Source of the DNA: Crossaster papposus
Lineage: Eukaryota; Echinodermata; Asteroidea; Velatida; Solasteridae
Assembly (NCBI GenBank): GCA_037893245.1
Contig: JBAIAA010000693.1
Coordinates: 1,426,001 to 1,490,000, forward strand
Direction of reading: 5' to 3'
Length of the DNA: 64,000 nucleotides
The translations under genes and the position numbers were made by a program. Positions within the stretch are counted from its first letter, which is position 1, and each line of letters begins with the position of its first letter. The notes under the pieces are model-generated. The model had not been told where the DNA came from, did not search any database, and was given only the letters and a program-made list of their open reading frames with translations. Positions 1-14,179 of the stretch are shown piece by piece.

Positions 1-3000
1 AAAGCAAAAGAGGGGAGCGGGCTCAAATGTGCAGTATGTTATGACTTCACTGTTGGCAAGAGCAAAAAGGGGTGCGAGACAGCAAAAGAGGGGTGTGGGC
101 GCAAATGTGCAGTATGTTATGACTTCACTGTTGGCAAGGGCAAAAAGGGGTGCGAGAAAGCAAAAGAGGGGTGCGGGCGCAAACTTGCAGTATGTTATAA
201 CACTTCACTGTCTGCACTCGGAAAAAAAGGGGTGCGAGAAAGCAAAAGAGCGGTGCGGGCGCAAACTTGCAGTATGTTATAACACTTCACTGTTGGCACT
301 CGGAAAAAAAGGGGTGCGAGAAAGCAAAAGAGCGGTGCGGGCGCAAACTTGCAGTATGTTATGACTTCACTGTTGGCAAGAACAAAAAAGGGGTCCGAGA
401 AAGCAAAAGAGGGGTGCGGGCGCAAATGTGCAGTATGTTATGACTTCACTGTTGACAACAGCAAAAAGGGGTGCGAGAAAGCGAAAGAGGTGTGCGGGCG
501 CAAATTTGCAGTATGTTATGACTTCACTGTTGGCAACAGCAAAAAGGGGTGCGAGAAAGCAAAAGAGGGGTGCGGGCGCAAATTTGCAGCATGTTGTGAC
601 TTTACTGTTGGCAAGAGCAAAAGGGGGTGCGAAAAAGCAAATGAGGGGTGCGGGCGCAAATTTGCAGTATATTATGACTTCACTGTTGGCGACAGCAAAA
701 TGGGATGCGAGAAAGCAAAAGAGGGGAGCGGGCTCAAATTTGCAGTATGTTATGACTTCACTGTTGGCAAGAGCAAAAAGGGGTGCGAGACAGCAAAAGA
801 GGGGTGTGGGCGCAAATGTGCAGTTTGTTATGACTTCACTGTTGGCAAGGGCAAAAAGGGGTGCGAGAAAGCAAAAGAGGGGTGCGGGCGCAAACTTGCA
901 GTATGTTATAACACTTCACTGTCTGCACTCGGAAAAAAAGGGGTGCGAGAAAGCAAAAGAGCGGTGCGGGCGCAAACTTGCAGTATGTTATAACACTTCA
1001 CTGTTGGCACTCGGAAAAAAAGGGGTGCGAGAAAGCAAAAGAGCGGTGCGGGCGCAAACTTGCAGTATGTTATGACTTCACTGTTGGCAAGAACAAAAAA
1101 GGGGTCCGAGAAAGCAAAAGAGGGGTGCGGGCGCAAATGTGCAGTATGTTATGACTTCACTGTTGGCAAGAGCAAAAAGGGGTGCGATAAAGCAAAAGAG
1201 GGGTGCGGGCGCAAATTTGCAGTATGTTATGACTTCACTGTTGGCACGAACAAAAAGGGGTGCGGAAAAGCAAAAAAAGGGTGCGGGCGCAAATTTGCAG
1301 TATGTTATGACTTCACTGTTGGCAACAGCAAAAAGGGTGCAAGAAAGCAAAAGAGGGGTGTGTGCGCAAATTTGCAGTATCTTATGACTTCACTGTTGGC
1401 AAGAGCAAAAAGGGGTGCGAGACAGCAAAAGAGGGGTGTGGGCGCAAATGTGCAGTATGTTATGACTTCACTGTTGGCAAGGGCAAAAAGGGGTGCGAGA
1501 AAGCAAAAGAGGGGTGCGGGCGCAAACTTGCAGTATGTTATAACACTTCACTGTTGGCACTCGGAAAAAAAGGGGTGCGAGAAAGCAAAAGAGCGGTGCG
1601 GGCGCAAACGTGCAGTATGTTATGACTTCACTGTTGGCAAGAACAAAAAGGGGTCCGAGAAAGCAAAAGAGGGGTGCGGGCGCAAATGTGCAGTATGTTA
1701 TGACTTCACTGTTGACAACAGCAACAAGGGGTGCGAGAAAGCAAAAGAGGTGTGCGGGCGCAAATTTGCAGTATGTTATGACTTCACTGTTGGCAACAGC
1801 AAAAAGGGGTGCGAGAAAGCAAAAGAGGGGTGCGGGCGCAAATTTGCAGCATGTTGTGACTTTACTGTTGGCAAGAGCAAAAGGGGGTGCGAAAAAGCAA
1901 ATGAGGGGTGCGGGCGCAAATTTGCAGTATATTATGACTTCACTGTTGGCGACAGCAAAATGGGATGCGAGAAAGCAAAAGAGGGGAGCGGGCTCAAATG
2001 TGCAGTATGTTATGACTTCACTGTTGGCAAGAGCAAAAAGGGGTGCGAGACAGCAAAAGAGGGGTGTGGGCGCAAATGTGCAGTATGTTATGACTTCACT
2101 GTTGGCAAGGGCAAAAAGGGGTGCGAGAAAGCAAAAGAGGGGTGCGGGCGCAAACTTGCAGTATGTTATAACACTTCACTGTCTGCACTCGGAAAAAAAG
2201 GGGTGCGAGAAAGCAAAAGAGCGGTGCGGGCGCAAACTTGCAGTATGTTATGACTTCACTGTTGGCAAGAACAAAAAAGGGGTCCGAGAAAGCAAAAGAG
2301 GGGTGCGGGCGCAAATGTGCAGTATGTTATGACTTCACTGTTGACAACAGCAAAAAGGGGTGCGAGAAAGCGAAAGAGGTGTGCGGGCGCAAATTTGCAG
2401 TATGTTATGACTTCACTGTTGGCAACAGCAAAAAGGGGTGCGAGAAAGCAAAAGAGGGGTGCGGGCGCAAATTTGCAGCATGTTGTGACTTTACTGTTGG
2501 CAAGAGCAAAAGGGGGTGCGAAAAAGCAAATGAGGGGTGCGGGCGCAAATTTGCAGTATATTATGACTTCACTGTTGGCGACAGCAAAATGGGATGCGAG
2601 AAAGCAAAAGAGGGGAGCGGGCTCAAATTTGCAGTATGTTATGACTTCACTGTTGGCAAGAGCAAAAAGGGGTGCGAGACAGCAAAAGAGGGGTGTGGGC
2701 GCAAATGTGCAGTATGTTATGACTTCACTGTTGGCAAGGGCAAAAAGGGGTGCGAGAAAGCAAAAGAGGGGTGCGGGCGCAAACTTGCAGTATGTTATAA
2801 CACTTCACTGTCTGCACTCGGAAAAAAAGGGGTGCGAGAAAGCAAAAGAGCGGTGCGGGCGCAAACTTGCAGTATGTTATAACACTTCACTGTTGGCACT
2901 CGGAAAAAAAGGGGTGCGAGAAAGCAAAAGAGCGGTGCGGGCGCAAACTTGCAGTATGTTATGACTTCACTGTTGGCAAGAACAAAAAAGGGGTCCGAGA

Positions 3001-3289
3001 AAGCAAAAGAGGGGTGCGGGCGCAAATGTGCAGTATGTTATGACTTCACTGTTGACAACAGCAAAAAGGGGTGCCAGAAAGCAAAAGAGGGGCGCGGGCG
3101 CAAATTTGCAGTATGTTATGACTTCACTGTTGGCAAGAGCAAAAAGAGGTGCGATAAAGCAAAAGAGGGGTGCGGGCGCAAATTTGCAGTATGTTATGAC
3201 TTTACTGTTGGCAAGAGCAAAAAGGGGTGCGATAAAGCAAAAGAGGGGTGCGGGCGCAAATTTGCAGTATATTATGACTTCACTGTTGG

Positions 3290-6200
3290 CAACAGCAAAA
3301 AGGGGTGCAAGAAAGCAAAAGAGGGGTGGGGGCGCAAATTTGCAGTATGTTATGACTTCACTGTTGGCAAGAGCAAAAAGGGGTGCGAGACAGCAAAAGA
3401 GGGGTGTGTGCGCAAATGTGCAGTATGTTATGACTTCACGGTTGGCAAGAACAAAAAAGGGGTGCGAGAAAGCAAAAGAGGGGTGCGGGCGCAAACTTGC
3501 AGTATGTTATAACACTTCACTGTTGGCACTCGGACAAAAAGGGGTGCGAGAAAGCAAAAGAGCGGTGCGGGCGCAAACTTGCAGTATGTTATGACTTCAC
3601 TGTTGGCAAGAACAAAAAGGGGTCCGAGAAAGCAAAAGAGGGGTGCGGGCGCAAATGTGCAGTATGTTATGACTTCACTGTTGACAACAGCAAAAAGGGG
3701 TGCGAGAAAGCAAAAGAGGTGTGCGGGCGCAAATTTGCAGTATGTTATGACTTCACTGTTGGCAACAGCAAAAAGGGGTGCGAGAAAGCAAAAGAGGGGT
3801 GCGGGCGCAAATTTGCAGCATGTTGTGACTTTACTGTTGGCAAGAGCAAAAGGGGGTGCGAAAAAGCAAATGAGGGGTGCGGGCGCAAATTTGCAGTATA
3901 TTATGACTTCACTGTTGGCGACAGCAAAATGGGATGCGAGAAAGCAAAAGAGGGGAGCGGGCTCAAATTTGCAGTATGTTATGACTTCACTGTTGGCAAG
4001 AGCAAAAAGGGGTGCGAGACAGCAAAAGAGGGGTGTGGGCGCAAATGTGCAGTATGTTATGACTTCACTGTTGGCAAGGGCAAAAAGGGGTGCGAGAAAG
4101 CAAAAGAGGGGTGCGGGCGCAAACTTGCAGTATGTTATAACACTTCACTGTCTGCACTCGGAAAAAAAGGGGTGCGAGAAAGCAAAAGAGCGGTGCGGGC
4201 GCAAACTTGCAGTATGTTATAACACTTCACTGTTGGCACTCGGAAAAAAAGGGGTGCGAGAAAGCAAAAGAGCGGTGCGGGCGCAAACTTGCAGTATGTT
4301 ATGACTTCACTGTTGGCAAGAACAAAAAAGGGGTCCGAGAAAGCAAAAGAGGGGTGCGGGCGCAAATGTGCAGTATGTTATGACTTCACTGTTGACAACA
4401 GCAAAAAGGGGTGCCAGAAAGCAAAAGAGGGGCGCGGGCGCAAATTTGCAGTATGTTATGACTTCACTGTTGGCAAGAGCAAAAAGGGGTGCGATAAAGC
4501 AAAAGAGGGGTGCGGGCGCAAATTTGCAGTATGTTATGACTTTACTGTTGGCAAGAGCAAAAAGGGGTGCGATAAAGCAAAAGAGGGGTGCGGGCGCAAA
4601 TTTGCAGTATATTATGACTTCACTGTTGGCAACAGCAAAAAGGGGTGCAAGAAAGCAAAAGAGGAGTGGGGGCTCAAATTTGCAGTATGTTATGACTTCA
4701 CTGTTGGCAAGAGCAAAAAGGGGTGCGAGACAGCAAAAGAGGGGTGTGTGCGCAAATGTGCAGTATGTTATGACTTCACGGTTGGCAAGAACAAAAAAGG
4801 GGTGCGAGAAAGCAAAAGAGGGGTGCGGGCGCAAACTTGCAGTATGTTATAACACTTCACTGTTGGCACTCGGACAAAAAGGGGTGCGAGAAAGCAAAAG
4901 AGCGGTGCGGGCGCAAATTTGCAGCATGTTGTGACTTTACTGTTGGCAAGAGCAAAAGGGGGTGCGAAAAAGCAAATGAGGGGTGCGGGCGCAAATTTCC
5001 AGTATATTATGACTTCACTGTTGGCGACAGCAAAATGGGATGCGAGAAAGCAAAAGAGGGGAGCGGGCTCAAATTTGCAGTATGTTATGACTTCACTGTT
5101 GGCAAGAGCAAAAAGGGGTGCGAGACAGCAAAAGAGGGGTGTGGGCGCAAATGTGCAGTATGTTATGACTTCACTGTTGGCAAGGGCAAAAAGGGGTGCG
5201 AGAAAGCAAAAGAGGGGTGCGGGCGCAAACTTGCAGTATGTTATAACACTTCACTGTCTGCACTCGGAAAAAAAGGGGTGCGAGAAAGCAAAAGAGCGGT
5301 GCGGGCGCAAACTTGCAGTATGTTATAACACTTCACTGTTGGCACTCGGAAAAAAAGGGGTGCGAGAAAGCAAAAGAGCGGTGCGGGCGCAAACTTGCAG
5401 TATGTTATGACTTCACTGTTGGCAAGAACAAAAAAGGGGTCCGAGAAAGCAAAAGAGGGGTGCGGGCGCAAATGTGCAGTATGTTATGACTTCACTGTTG
5501 ACAACAGCAAAAAGGGGTGCGAGAAAGCAAAAGAGGTGTGCGGGCGCAAATTTGCAGTATGTTATGACTTCACTGTTGGCAACAGCAAAAAGGGGTGCGA
5601 GAAAGCAAAAGAGGGGTGCGGGCGCAAATGTGCAGTATGTTATGACTTCACTGTTGACAACAGCAAAAAGGGGTGCAAGAAAGCAAAAGAGGGGTGGGGG
5701 CGCAAATTTGCAGTATGTTATGACTTCACTGTTGGCAAGAGCAAAAAGGGGTGCGAGACAGCAAAAGAGGGGTGTGTGCGCAAATGTGCAGTATGTTATG
5801 ACTTCACGGTTGGCAAGAACAAAAAAGGGGTGCGAGAAAGCAAAAGAGGGGTGCGGGCGCAAACTTGCAGTATGTTATAACACTTCACTGTTGGCACTCG
5901 GACAAAAAGGGGTGCGAGAAAGCAAAAGAGCGGTGCGGGCGCAAACTTGCAGTATGTTATGACTTCACTGTTGGCAAGAACAAAAAGGGGTCCGAGAAAG
6001 CAAAAGAGGGGTGCGGGCGCAAATGTGCAGTATGTTATGACTTCACTGTTGACAACAGCAAAAAGGGGTGCGAGAAAGCAAAAGAGGTGTGCGGGCGCAA
6101 ATTTGCAGTATGTTATGACTTCACTGTTGGCAACAGCAAAAAGGGGTGCGAGAAAGCAAAAGAGGGGTGCGGGCGCAAATTTGCAGCATGTTGTGACTTT

Positions 6201-7993
6201 ACTGTTGGCAAGAGCAAAAGGGGGTGCGAAAAAGCAAATGAGGGGTGCGGGCGCAAATTTGCAGTATATTATGACTTCACTGTTGGCGACAGCAAAATGG
6301 GATGCGAGAAAGCAAAAGAGGGGAGCGGGCTCAAATTTGCAGTATGTTATGACTTCACTGTTGGCAAGAGCAAAAAGGGGTGCGAGACAGCAAAAGAGGG
6401 GTGTGGGCGCAAATGTGCAGTATGTTATGACTTCACTGTTGGCAAGGGCAAAAAGGGGTGCGAGAAAGCAAAAGAGGGGTGCGGGCGCAAACTTGCAGTA
6501 TGTTATAACACTTCACTGTCTGCACTCGGAAAAAAAGGGGTGCGAGAAAGCAAAAGAGCGGTGCGGGCGCAAACTTGCAGTATGTTATAACACTTCACTG
6601 TTGGCACTCGGAAAAAAAGGGGTGCGAGAAAGCAAAAGAGCGGTGCGGGCGCAAACTTGCAGTATGTTATGACTTCACTGTTGGCAAGAACAAAAAAGGG
6701 GTCCGAGAAAGCAAAAGAGGGGTGCGGGCGCAAATGTGCAGTATGTTATGACTTCACTGTTGACAACAGCAAAAAGGGGTGCCAGAAAGCAAAAGAGGGG
6801 CGCGGGCGCAAATTTGCAGTATGTTATGACTTCACTGTTGGCAAGAGCAAAAAGGGGTGCGATAAAGCAAAAGAGGGGTGCGGGCGCAAATTTGCAGTAT
6901 GTTATGACTTTACTGTTGGCAAGAGCAAAAAGGGGTGCGATAAAGCAAAAGAGGGGTGCGGGCGCAAATTTGCAGTATATTATGACTTCACTGTTGGCAA
7001 CAGCAAAAAGGGGTGCAAGAAAGCAAAAGAGGAGTGGGGGCTCAAATTTGCAGTATGTTATGACTTCACTGTTGGCAAGAGCAAAAAGGGGTGCGAGACA
7101 GCAAAAGAGGGGTGTGTGCGCAAATGTGCAGTATGTTATGACTTCACGGTTGGCAAGAACAAAAAAGGGGTGCGAGAAAGCAAAAGAGGGGTGCGGGCGC
7201 AAACTTGCAGTATGTTATAACACTTCACTGTTGGCACTCGGACAAAAAGGGGTGCGAGAAAGCAAAAGAGCGGTGCGGGCGCAAATTTGCAGCATGTTGT
7301 GACTTTACTGTTGGCAAGAGCAAAAGGGGGTGCGAAAAAGCAAATGAGGGGTGCGGGCGCAAATTTCCAGTATATTATGACTTCACTGTTGGCGACAGCA
7401 AAATGGGATGCGAGAAAGCAAAAGAGGGGAGCGGGCTCAAATTTGCAGTATGTTATGACTTCACTGTTGGCAAGAGCAAAAAGGGGTGCGAGACAGCAAA
7501 AGAGGGGTGTGGGCGCAAATGTGCAGTATGTTATGACTTCACTGTTGGCAAGGGCAAAAAGGGGTGCGAGAAAGCAAAAGAGGGGTGCGGGCGCAAACTT
7601 GCAGTATGTTATAACACTTCACTGTCTGCACTCGGAAAAAAAGGGGTGCGAGAAAGCAAAAGAGCGGTGCGGGCGCAAACTTGCAGTATGTTATAACACT
7701 TCACTGTTGGCACTCGGAAAAAAAGGGGTGCGAGAAAGCAAAAGAGCGGTGCGGGCGCAAACTTGCAGTATGTTATGACTTCACTGTTGGCAAGAACAAA
7801 AAAGGGGTCCGAGAAAGCAAAAGAGGGGTGCGGGCGCAAATGTGCAGTATGTTATGACTTCACTGTTGACAACAGCAAAAAGGGGTGCGAGAAAGCAAAA
7901 GAGGTGTGCGGGCGCAAATTTGCAGTATGTTATGACTTCACTGTTGGCAACAGCAAAAAGGGGTGCGAGAAAGCAAAAGAGGGGTGCGGGCGC
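3290..7993. repeat. 2,368-bp near-tandem duplication within the satellite
   Basis: Order and private variants of units around 3,290-5,625 recur at 5,658-7,993, a shift of 2,368 bp. Examples are the rare AGGAGTGGGGGCTC variant (about 4,662 and 7,030) and AATTTCCAGTATATT (about 4,996 and 7,364). Part of the same unit order returns at about 9,344-10,617 (shift 6,395 from 2,949), so this block has been copied more than once. Boundaries are read from unit order and are good to about one unit. Confidence 0.8.
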
Positions 7994-8551
7994 AAATTTG
8001 CAGTATATTATGACTTCACTGTTGGCGACAGCAAAATGGGATGCGAGAAAGCAAAAGAGGGGAGCGGGCTCAAATTTGCAGTATGTTATGACTTCACTGT
8101 TGGCAAGAGCAAAAAGGGGTGCGAGACAGCAAAAGAGGGGTGTGGGCGCAAATGTGCAGTATGTTATGACTTCACTGTTGGCAAGGGCAAAAAGGGGTGC
8201 GAGAAAGCAAAAGAGGGGTGCGGGCGCAAACTTGCAGTATGTTATAACACTTCATTGTCTGCACTCGGAAAAAAAGGGGTGCGAGAAAGCAAAAGAGCGG
8301 TGCGGGCGCAAACTTGCAGTATGTTATAACACTTCACTGTTGGCAAGAACAAAAAAGGGGTCCGAGAAAGCAAAAGAGGGGTGCGGGCGCAAATGTGCAG
8401 TATGTTATGACTTCACTGTTGACAACAGCAAAAATGGGTGCGAGAAAGCAAAAGAAGGGTGCGGGCGCAAATGTGCAGTATGTTATGACTTCACGGTTGG
8501 CAAGAACAAAAAAGGGGTGCGAGAAAGCAAAAGAGGGGTGCGGGCGCAAAC

Positions 8552-11250
8552 TTGCAGTATGTTATAACACTTCACTGTTGGCACTCGGACAAAAAGGGGT
8601 GCGAGAAAGCAAAAGAGCGGTGCGGGCGCAAACTTGCAGTATGTTATGACTTCACTGTTGGCAAGAACAAAAAGGGGTCCGAGAAAGCAAAAGAGGGGTG
8701 CGGGCGCAAATGTGCAGTATGTTATGACTTCACTGTTGACAACAGCAAAAAGGGGTGCGAGAAAGCAAAAGAGGTGTGCGGGCGCAAATTTGCAGTATGT
8801 TATGACTTCACTGTTGGCAACAGCAAAAAGGGGTGCGAGAAAGCAAAAGAGGGGTGCGGGCGCAAATTTGCAGCATGTTGTGACTTTACTGTTGGCAAGA
8901 GCAAAAGGGGGTGCGAAAAAGCAAATGAGGGGTGCGGGCGCAAATTTGCAGTATATTATGACTTCACTGTTGGCGACAGCAAAATGGGATGCGAGAAAGC
9001 AAAAGAGGGGAGCGGGCTCAAATTTGCAGTATGTTATGACTTCACTGTTGGCAAGAGCAAAAAGGGGTGCGAGACAGCAAAAGAGGGGTGTGGGCGCAAA
9101 TGTGCAGTATGTTATGACTTCACTGTTGGCAAGGGCAAAAAGGGGTGCGAGAAAGCAAAAGAGGGGTGCGGGCGCAAACTTGCAGTATGTTATAACACTT
9201 CACTGTCTGCACTCGGAAAAAAAGGGGTGCGAGAAAGCAAAAGAGCGGTGCGGGCGCAAACTTGCAGTATGTTATAACACTTCACTGTTGGCACTCGGAA
9301 AAAAAGGGGTGCGAGAAAGCAAAAGAGCGGTGCGGGCGCAAACTTGCAGTATGTTATGACTTCACTGTTGGCAAGAACAAAAAAGGGGTCCGAGAAAGCA
9401 AAAGAGGGGTGCGGGCGCAAATGTGCAGTATGTTATGACTTCACTGTTGACAACAGCAAAAAGGGGTGCCAGAAAGCAAAAGAGGGGCGCGGGCGCAAAT
9501 TTGCAGTATGTTATGACTTCACTGTTGGCAAGAGCAAAAAGGGGTGCGATAAAGCAAAAGAGGGGTGCGGGCGCAAATTTGCAGTATGTTATGACTTTAC
9601 TGTTGGCAAGAGCAAAAAGGGGTGCGATAAAGCAAAAGAGGGGTGCGGGCGCAAATTTGCAGTATATTATGACTTCACTGTTGGCAACAGCAAAAAGGGG
9701 TGCAAGAAAGCAAAAGAGGGGTGGGGGCGCAAATTTGCAGTATGTTATGACTTCACTGTTGGCAAGAGCAAAAAGGGGTGCGAGACAGCAAAAGAGGGGT
9801 GTGTGCGCAAATGTGCAGTATGTTATGACTTCACGGTTGGCAAGAACAAAAAAGGGGTGCGAGAAAGCAAAAGAGGGGTGCGGGCGCAAACTTGCAGTAT
9901 GTTATAACACTTCACTGTTGGCACTCGGACAAAAAGGGGTGCGAGAAAGCAAAAGAGCGGTGCGGGCGCAAACTTGCAGTATGTTATGACTTCACTGTTG
10001 GCAAGAACAAAAAGGGGTCCGAGAAAGCAAAAGAGGGGTGCGGGCGCAAATGTGCAGTATGTTATGACTTCACTGTTGACAACAGCAAAAAGGGGTGCGA
10101 GAAAGCAAAAGAGGTGTGCGGGCGCAAATTTGCAGTATGTTATGACTTCACTGTTGGCAACAGCAAAAAGGGGTGCGAGAAAGCAAAAGAGGGGTGCGGG
10201 CGCAAATTTGCAGCATGTTGTGACTTTACTGTTGGCAAGAGCAAAAGGGGGTGCGAAAAAGCAAATGAGGGGTGCGGGCGCAAATTTGCAGTATATTATG
10301 ACTTCACTGTTGGCGACAGCAAAATGGGATGCGAGAAAGCAAAAGAGGGGAGCGGGCTCAAATTTGCAGTATGTTATGACTTCACTGTTGGCAAGAGCAA
10401 AAAGGGGTGCGAGACAGCAAAAGAGGGGTGTGGGCGCAAATGTGCAGTATGTTATGACTTCACTGTTGGCAAGGGCAAAAAGGGGTGCGAGAAAGCAAAA
10501 GAGGGGTGCGGGCGCAAACTTGCAGTATGTTATAACACTTCACTGTCTGCACTCGGAAAAAAAGGGGTGCGAGAAAGCAAAAGAGCGGTGCGGGCGCAAA
10601 CTTGCAGTATGTTATAACACTTCACTGTTGGCACTCGGAAAAAAAGGGGTGCGAGAAAGCAAAAGAGCGGTGCGGGCGCAAACTTGCAGTATGTTATGAC
10701 TTCACTGTTGGCAAGAACAAAAAAGGGGTCCGAGAAAGCAAAAGAGGGGTGCGGGCGCAAATGTGCAGTATGTTATGACTTCACTGTTGACAACAGCAAA
10801 AAGGGGTGCGAGAAAGCAAAAGAGGTGTGCGGGCGCAAATTTGCAGTATGTTATGACTTCACTGTTGGCAACAGCAAAAAGGGGTGCGAGAAAGCAAAAG
10901 AGGGGTGCGGGCGCAAATTTGCAGTATATTATGACTTCACTGTTGGCGACAGCAAAATGGGATGCGAGAAAGCAAAAGAGGGGAGCGGGCTCAAATTTGC
11001 AGTATGTTATGACTTCACTGTTGGCAAGAGCAAAAAGGGGTGCGAGACAGCAAAAGAGGGGTGTGGGCGCAAATGTGCAGTATGTTATGACTTCACTGTT
11101 GGCAAGGGCAAAAAGGGGTGCGAGAAAGCAAAAGAGGGGTGCGGGCGCAAACTTGCAGTATGTTATAACACTTCACTGTCTGCACTCGGAAAAAAAGGGG
11201 TGCGAGAAAGCAAAAGAGCGGTGCGGGCGCAAACTTGCAGTATGTTATAA
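8552..11250. repeat. 1,340-bp repeated block within the satellite
   Basis: The unit order beginning at 8,552 repeats at 9,892 (shift 1,340). The same spacing separates the landmark pairs of 82-bp units at 2,795/4,135 and 9,190/10,530. The block is a run of 78-bp units closed by two or three 82/79-bp units, a recurring grammar in the left third of the array. Confidence 0.7.
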
Positions 11251-14179
11251 CACTTCACTGTTGGCACTCGGAAAAAAAGGGGTGCGAGAAAGCAAAAGAG
11301 CGGTGCGGGCGCAAACTTGCAGTATGTTATGACTTCACTGTTGGCAAGAACAAAAAGGGGTCCGAGAAAGCAAAAGAGGGGTGCGGGCGCAAATGTGCAG
11401 TATGTTATGACTTCACTGTTGACAACAGCAAAAAGGGGTGCGAGAAAGCAAAAGAGGTGTGCGGGCGCAAATTTGCAGTATGTTATGACTTCACTGTTGG
11501 CAAGAGCAAAAAGGGGTGCGATAAAGCAAAAGAGGGGTGCGGGCGCAAATTTGCAGTATGTTATGACTTTACTGTTGGCAAGAGCAAAAAGGGGTGCGAT
11601 AAAGCAAAAGAGGGGTGCGGGCGCAAATTTGCAGTATATTATGACTTCACTGTTGGCAACAGCAAAAGGGGGTGCAAGAAAGCAAAAGAGGGGTGAGGGC
11701 GCAAATTTGCAGTATGTTATGACTTCACTGTTGGCAAGACCAAAAAGGGGTGCGAGACAGCAAAAGAGGGGTGTGTGCGCAAATGTGCAGTATGTTATGA
11801 CTTCACCGTTGGCAAGGGCAAAAAGGGGTGCGAGAAAGCAAAAGAGCGGTGCGGGCGCAAACTTGCAGTATGTTATAACACTTCACTGTTGGCACTCGGA
11901 AAAAAAGGGGTGCGAGAAAGCAAAAGAGCGGTGCGGGCGCAAACTTGCAGTATGTTATGACTTAACGGTTGGCAAGAACAAAAAAGGGGTCCGAGAAAGC
12001 AAAAGAGGGGTGCGGGCGCAAATGTGCAGTATGTTATGACTTCACTGTTGACAACAGCAAAAAGGGGTGCCAGAAAGCAAAAGAGGGGCGCGGGCGCAAA
12101 TTTGCAGTATGTTATGACTTCACTGTTGGCAAGAGCAAAAAGGGGTGCGATAAAGCAAAAGAGGGGTGCGGGCGCAAATTTGCAGTATGTTATGACTTTA
12201 CTGTTGGCAAGAACAAAAAAGGGGTCCGAGAAAGCAAAAGAGGGGTGCGGGCGCAAATGTGCAGTATGTTATGACTTCACTGTTGACAACAGCAAAAAGG
12301 GGTGCCAGAAAGCAAAAGAGGGGCGCGGGCGCAAATTTGCAGTATGTTATGACTTCACTGTTGGCAAGAGCAAAAAGGGGTGCGATAAAGCAAAAGAGGG
12401 GTGCGGGCGCAAATTTGCAGTATGTTATGACTTTACTGTTGGCAAGAGCAAAAAGGGGTGCGATAAAGCAAAAGAGGGGTGCGGGCGCAAATTTGCAGTA
12501 TATTATGACTTCACTGTTGGCAACAGCAAAAAGGGGTGCAAGAAAGCAAAAGAGGGGTGGGGGCGCAAATTTGCAGTATGTTATGACTTCACTGTTGGCA
12601 AGAGCAAAAAGGGGTGCGAGACAGCAAAAGAGGGGTGTGTGCGCAAATGTGCAGTATGTTATGACTTCACTGTTGGCAAGGGCAAAAAGGGGTGCGAGAA
12701 AGCAAAAGAGGGGTGCGGGCGCAAACTTGCAGTATGTTATAACACTTCACTGTTGGCACTCGTAGAAAAAGGAGTGCTAGAAAGCAAAAAAGCGGTGCGG
12801 GCGCAAACGTGCAGTATGTTATGACTTCACTGTTGACAATAGCAAAAAGGGGTGCGAGAAAGCAAAAGAGGGGCGCGGGCGCAAATTTGCAGAATGTTAT
12901 GACTTCACTGTTGGCAAGAGCAAAAAGGGGTGCGATAAAGCAAAAGAGGGGTGCGGGCGCAAATTTGCAGTATGTTATGACTTCACTGTTGGCAACAGCA
13001 AAAAGGGGTGCGAGACAGCAAAAGAGGGGTGTGTGCGCAAATGTGCAGTATGTTATGACTTCACTGTTGGCAAGGGCAAAAGGGGTGCGAGAAAGCAAAA
13101 TAGGGGTGCGGGCGCAAACTTGCAGTATGTTATAACACTTCACTGTTGGCACTCGGAGAAAAAGGGGTGAGAGAAAGCAAAAGAGCGGTGCGGGCGCAAA
13201 ATTGCAGTATGTTATGACTTCACTGTTGGCAAGAACAAAAAGGGGTGCGGAAAAGCAAAAGAGGTGTGCGGGCGCAAATTTGCAGTATGTTATGACTTCA
13301 CTGTTGGCAACAGCAAAAAGGGGTGCGAGAAAGCAAAAGAGGGGTGCGGGCGCAAATTTGCAGCATGTTGTGACTTTACTGTTGGCAAGAGCAAAAGGGG
13401 GTGCGAAAAAGCAAATGAGGGGTACGAGCGCAAATTTGCAGTATATTATGACTTCACTGTTGGCGACAGCAAAAAGGGATGCGAGAAAGCAAAAGAGGGG
13501 AGCGGGCGCAAATTTGCAGTATGTAATGACTTTACTGTTGGCAAGAACAAAAAGGGGTCCGAGAAAGCCAAAGAGGGGTGCGGGCGCAAATGTGCAGTAT
13601 GTTATGACTTCACTGTTGACAACAGCAAAAAGGGGTGCGAGAAAGCAAAAGAGGTGTGCGGGCGCAAATTTGCAGTATGTTATGAGTTCACTGTTGGCAA
13701 CAGCAAAAAGGGGTGCGAGAAAGCAAACGAGGGGTGCGGGCGCAAATTTGCAGCATGTTGTGAATTTACTGTTGGCAAGAGCAAAAGGGGGTGCGAAAAA
13801 GCAAATGAGGGGTGCGAGCGCAAATTTGCAGTATGTTATGACTTCACTGTTGGCGACAGCAAAATGGGATGCGAGAAAGCAAAAGAGGGGAGCGAGCGCA
13901 AATTTGCAGTATGTTATGACTTCACTGTTGGCAAGGGCAAAAAGGGGTGCGAGAAAGCAAAATAGGGGTGCCGGCGCCAACTTGCAGTATGTTATAACAC
14001 TTCACTGTTGGCACTCGTAGAAAAAGGAGTGCTAGAAAGCAAAAAAGCGGTGCGGGCGCAAATTTGCAGCATGTTATGACTTTACTGTTGGCAAGAGCAA
14101 AAGGGGGTGCGAAAAAGCAAATGAGGGGTGCGAGCGCAAATTTGCAGTATGTTATGACTTCACTGTTGGCGACAGCAAA

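Noticed and set aside
179-440. Frame-restoring trio of 82 + 82 + 79 bp units, suggesting selection to keep a frame
   Set aside because: The nine added bases restore the frame arithmetically, but every forward frame passes through a stop within the trio, and other places lack the trio.
12667-13980. 437-codon open frame on the - strand
   Set aside because: It is the complement of the same satellite units, overlaps open + frames and has no features of a real protein.
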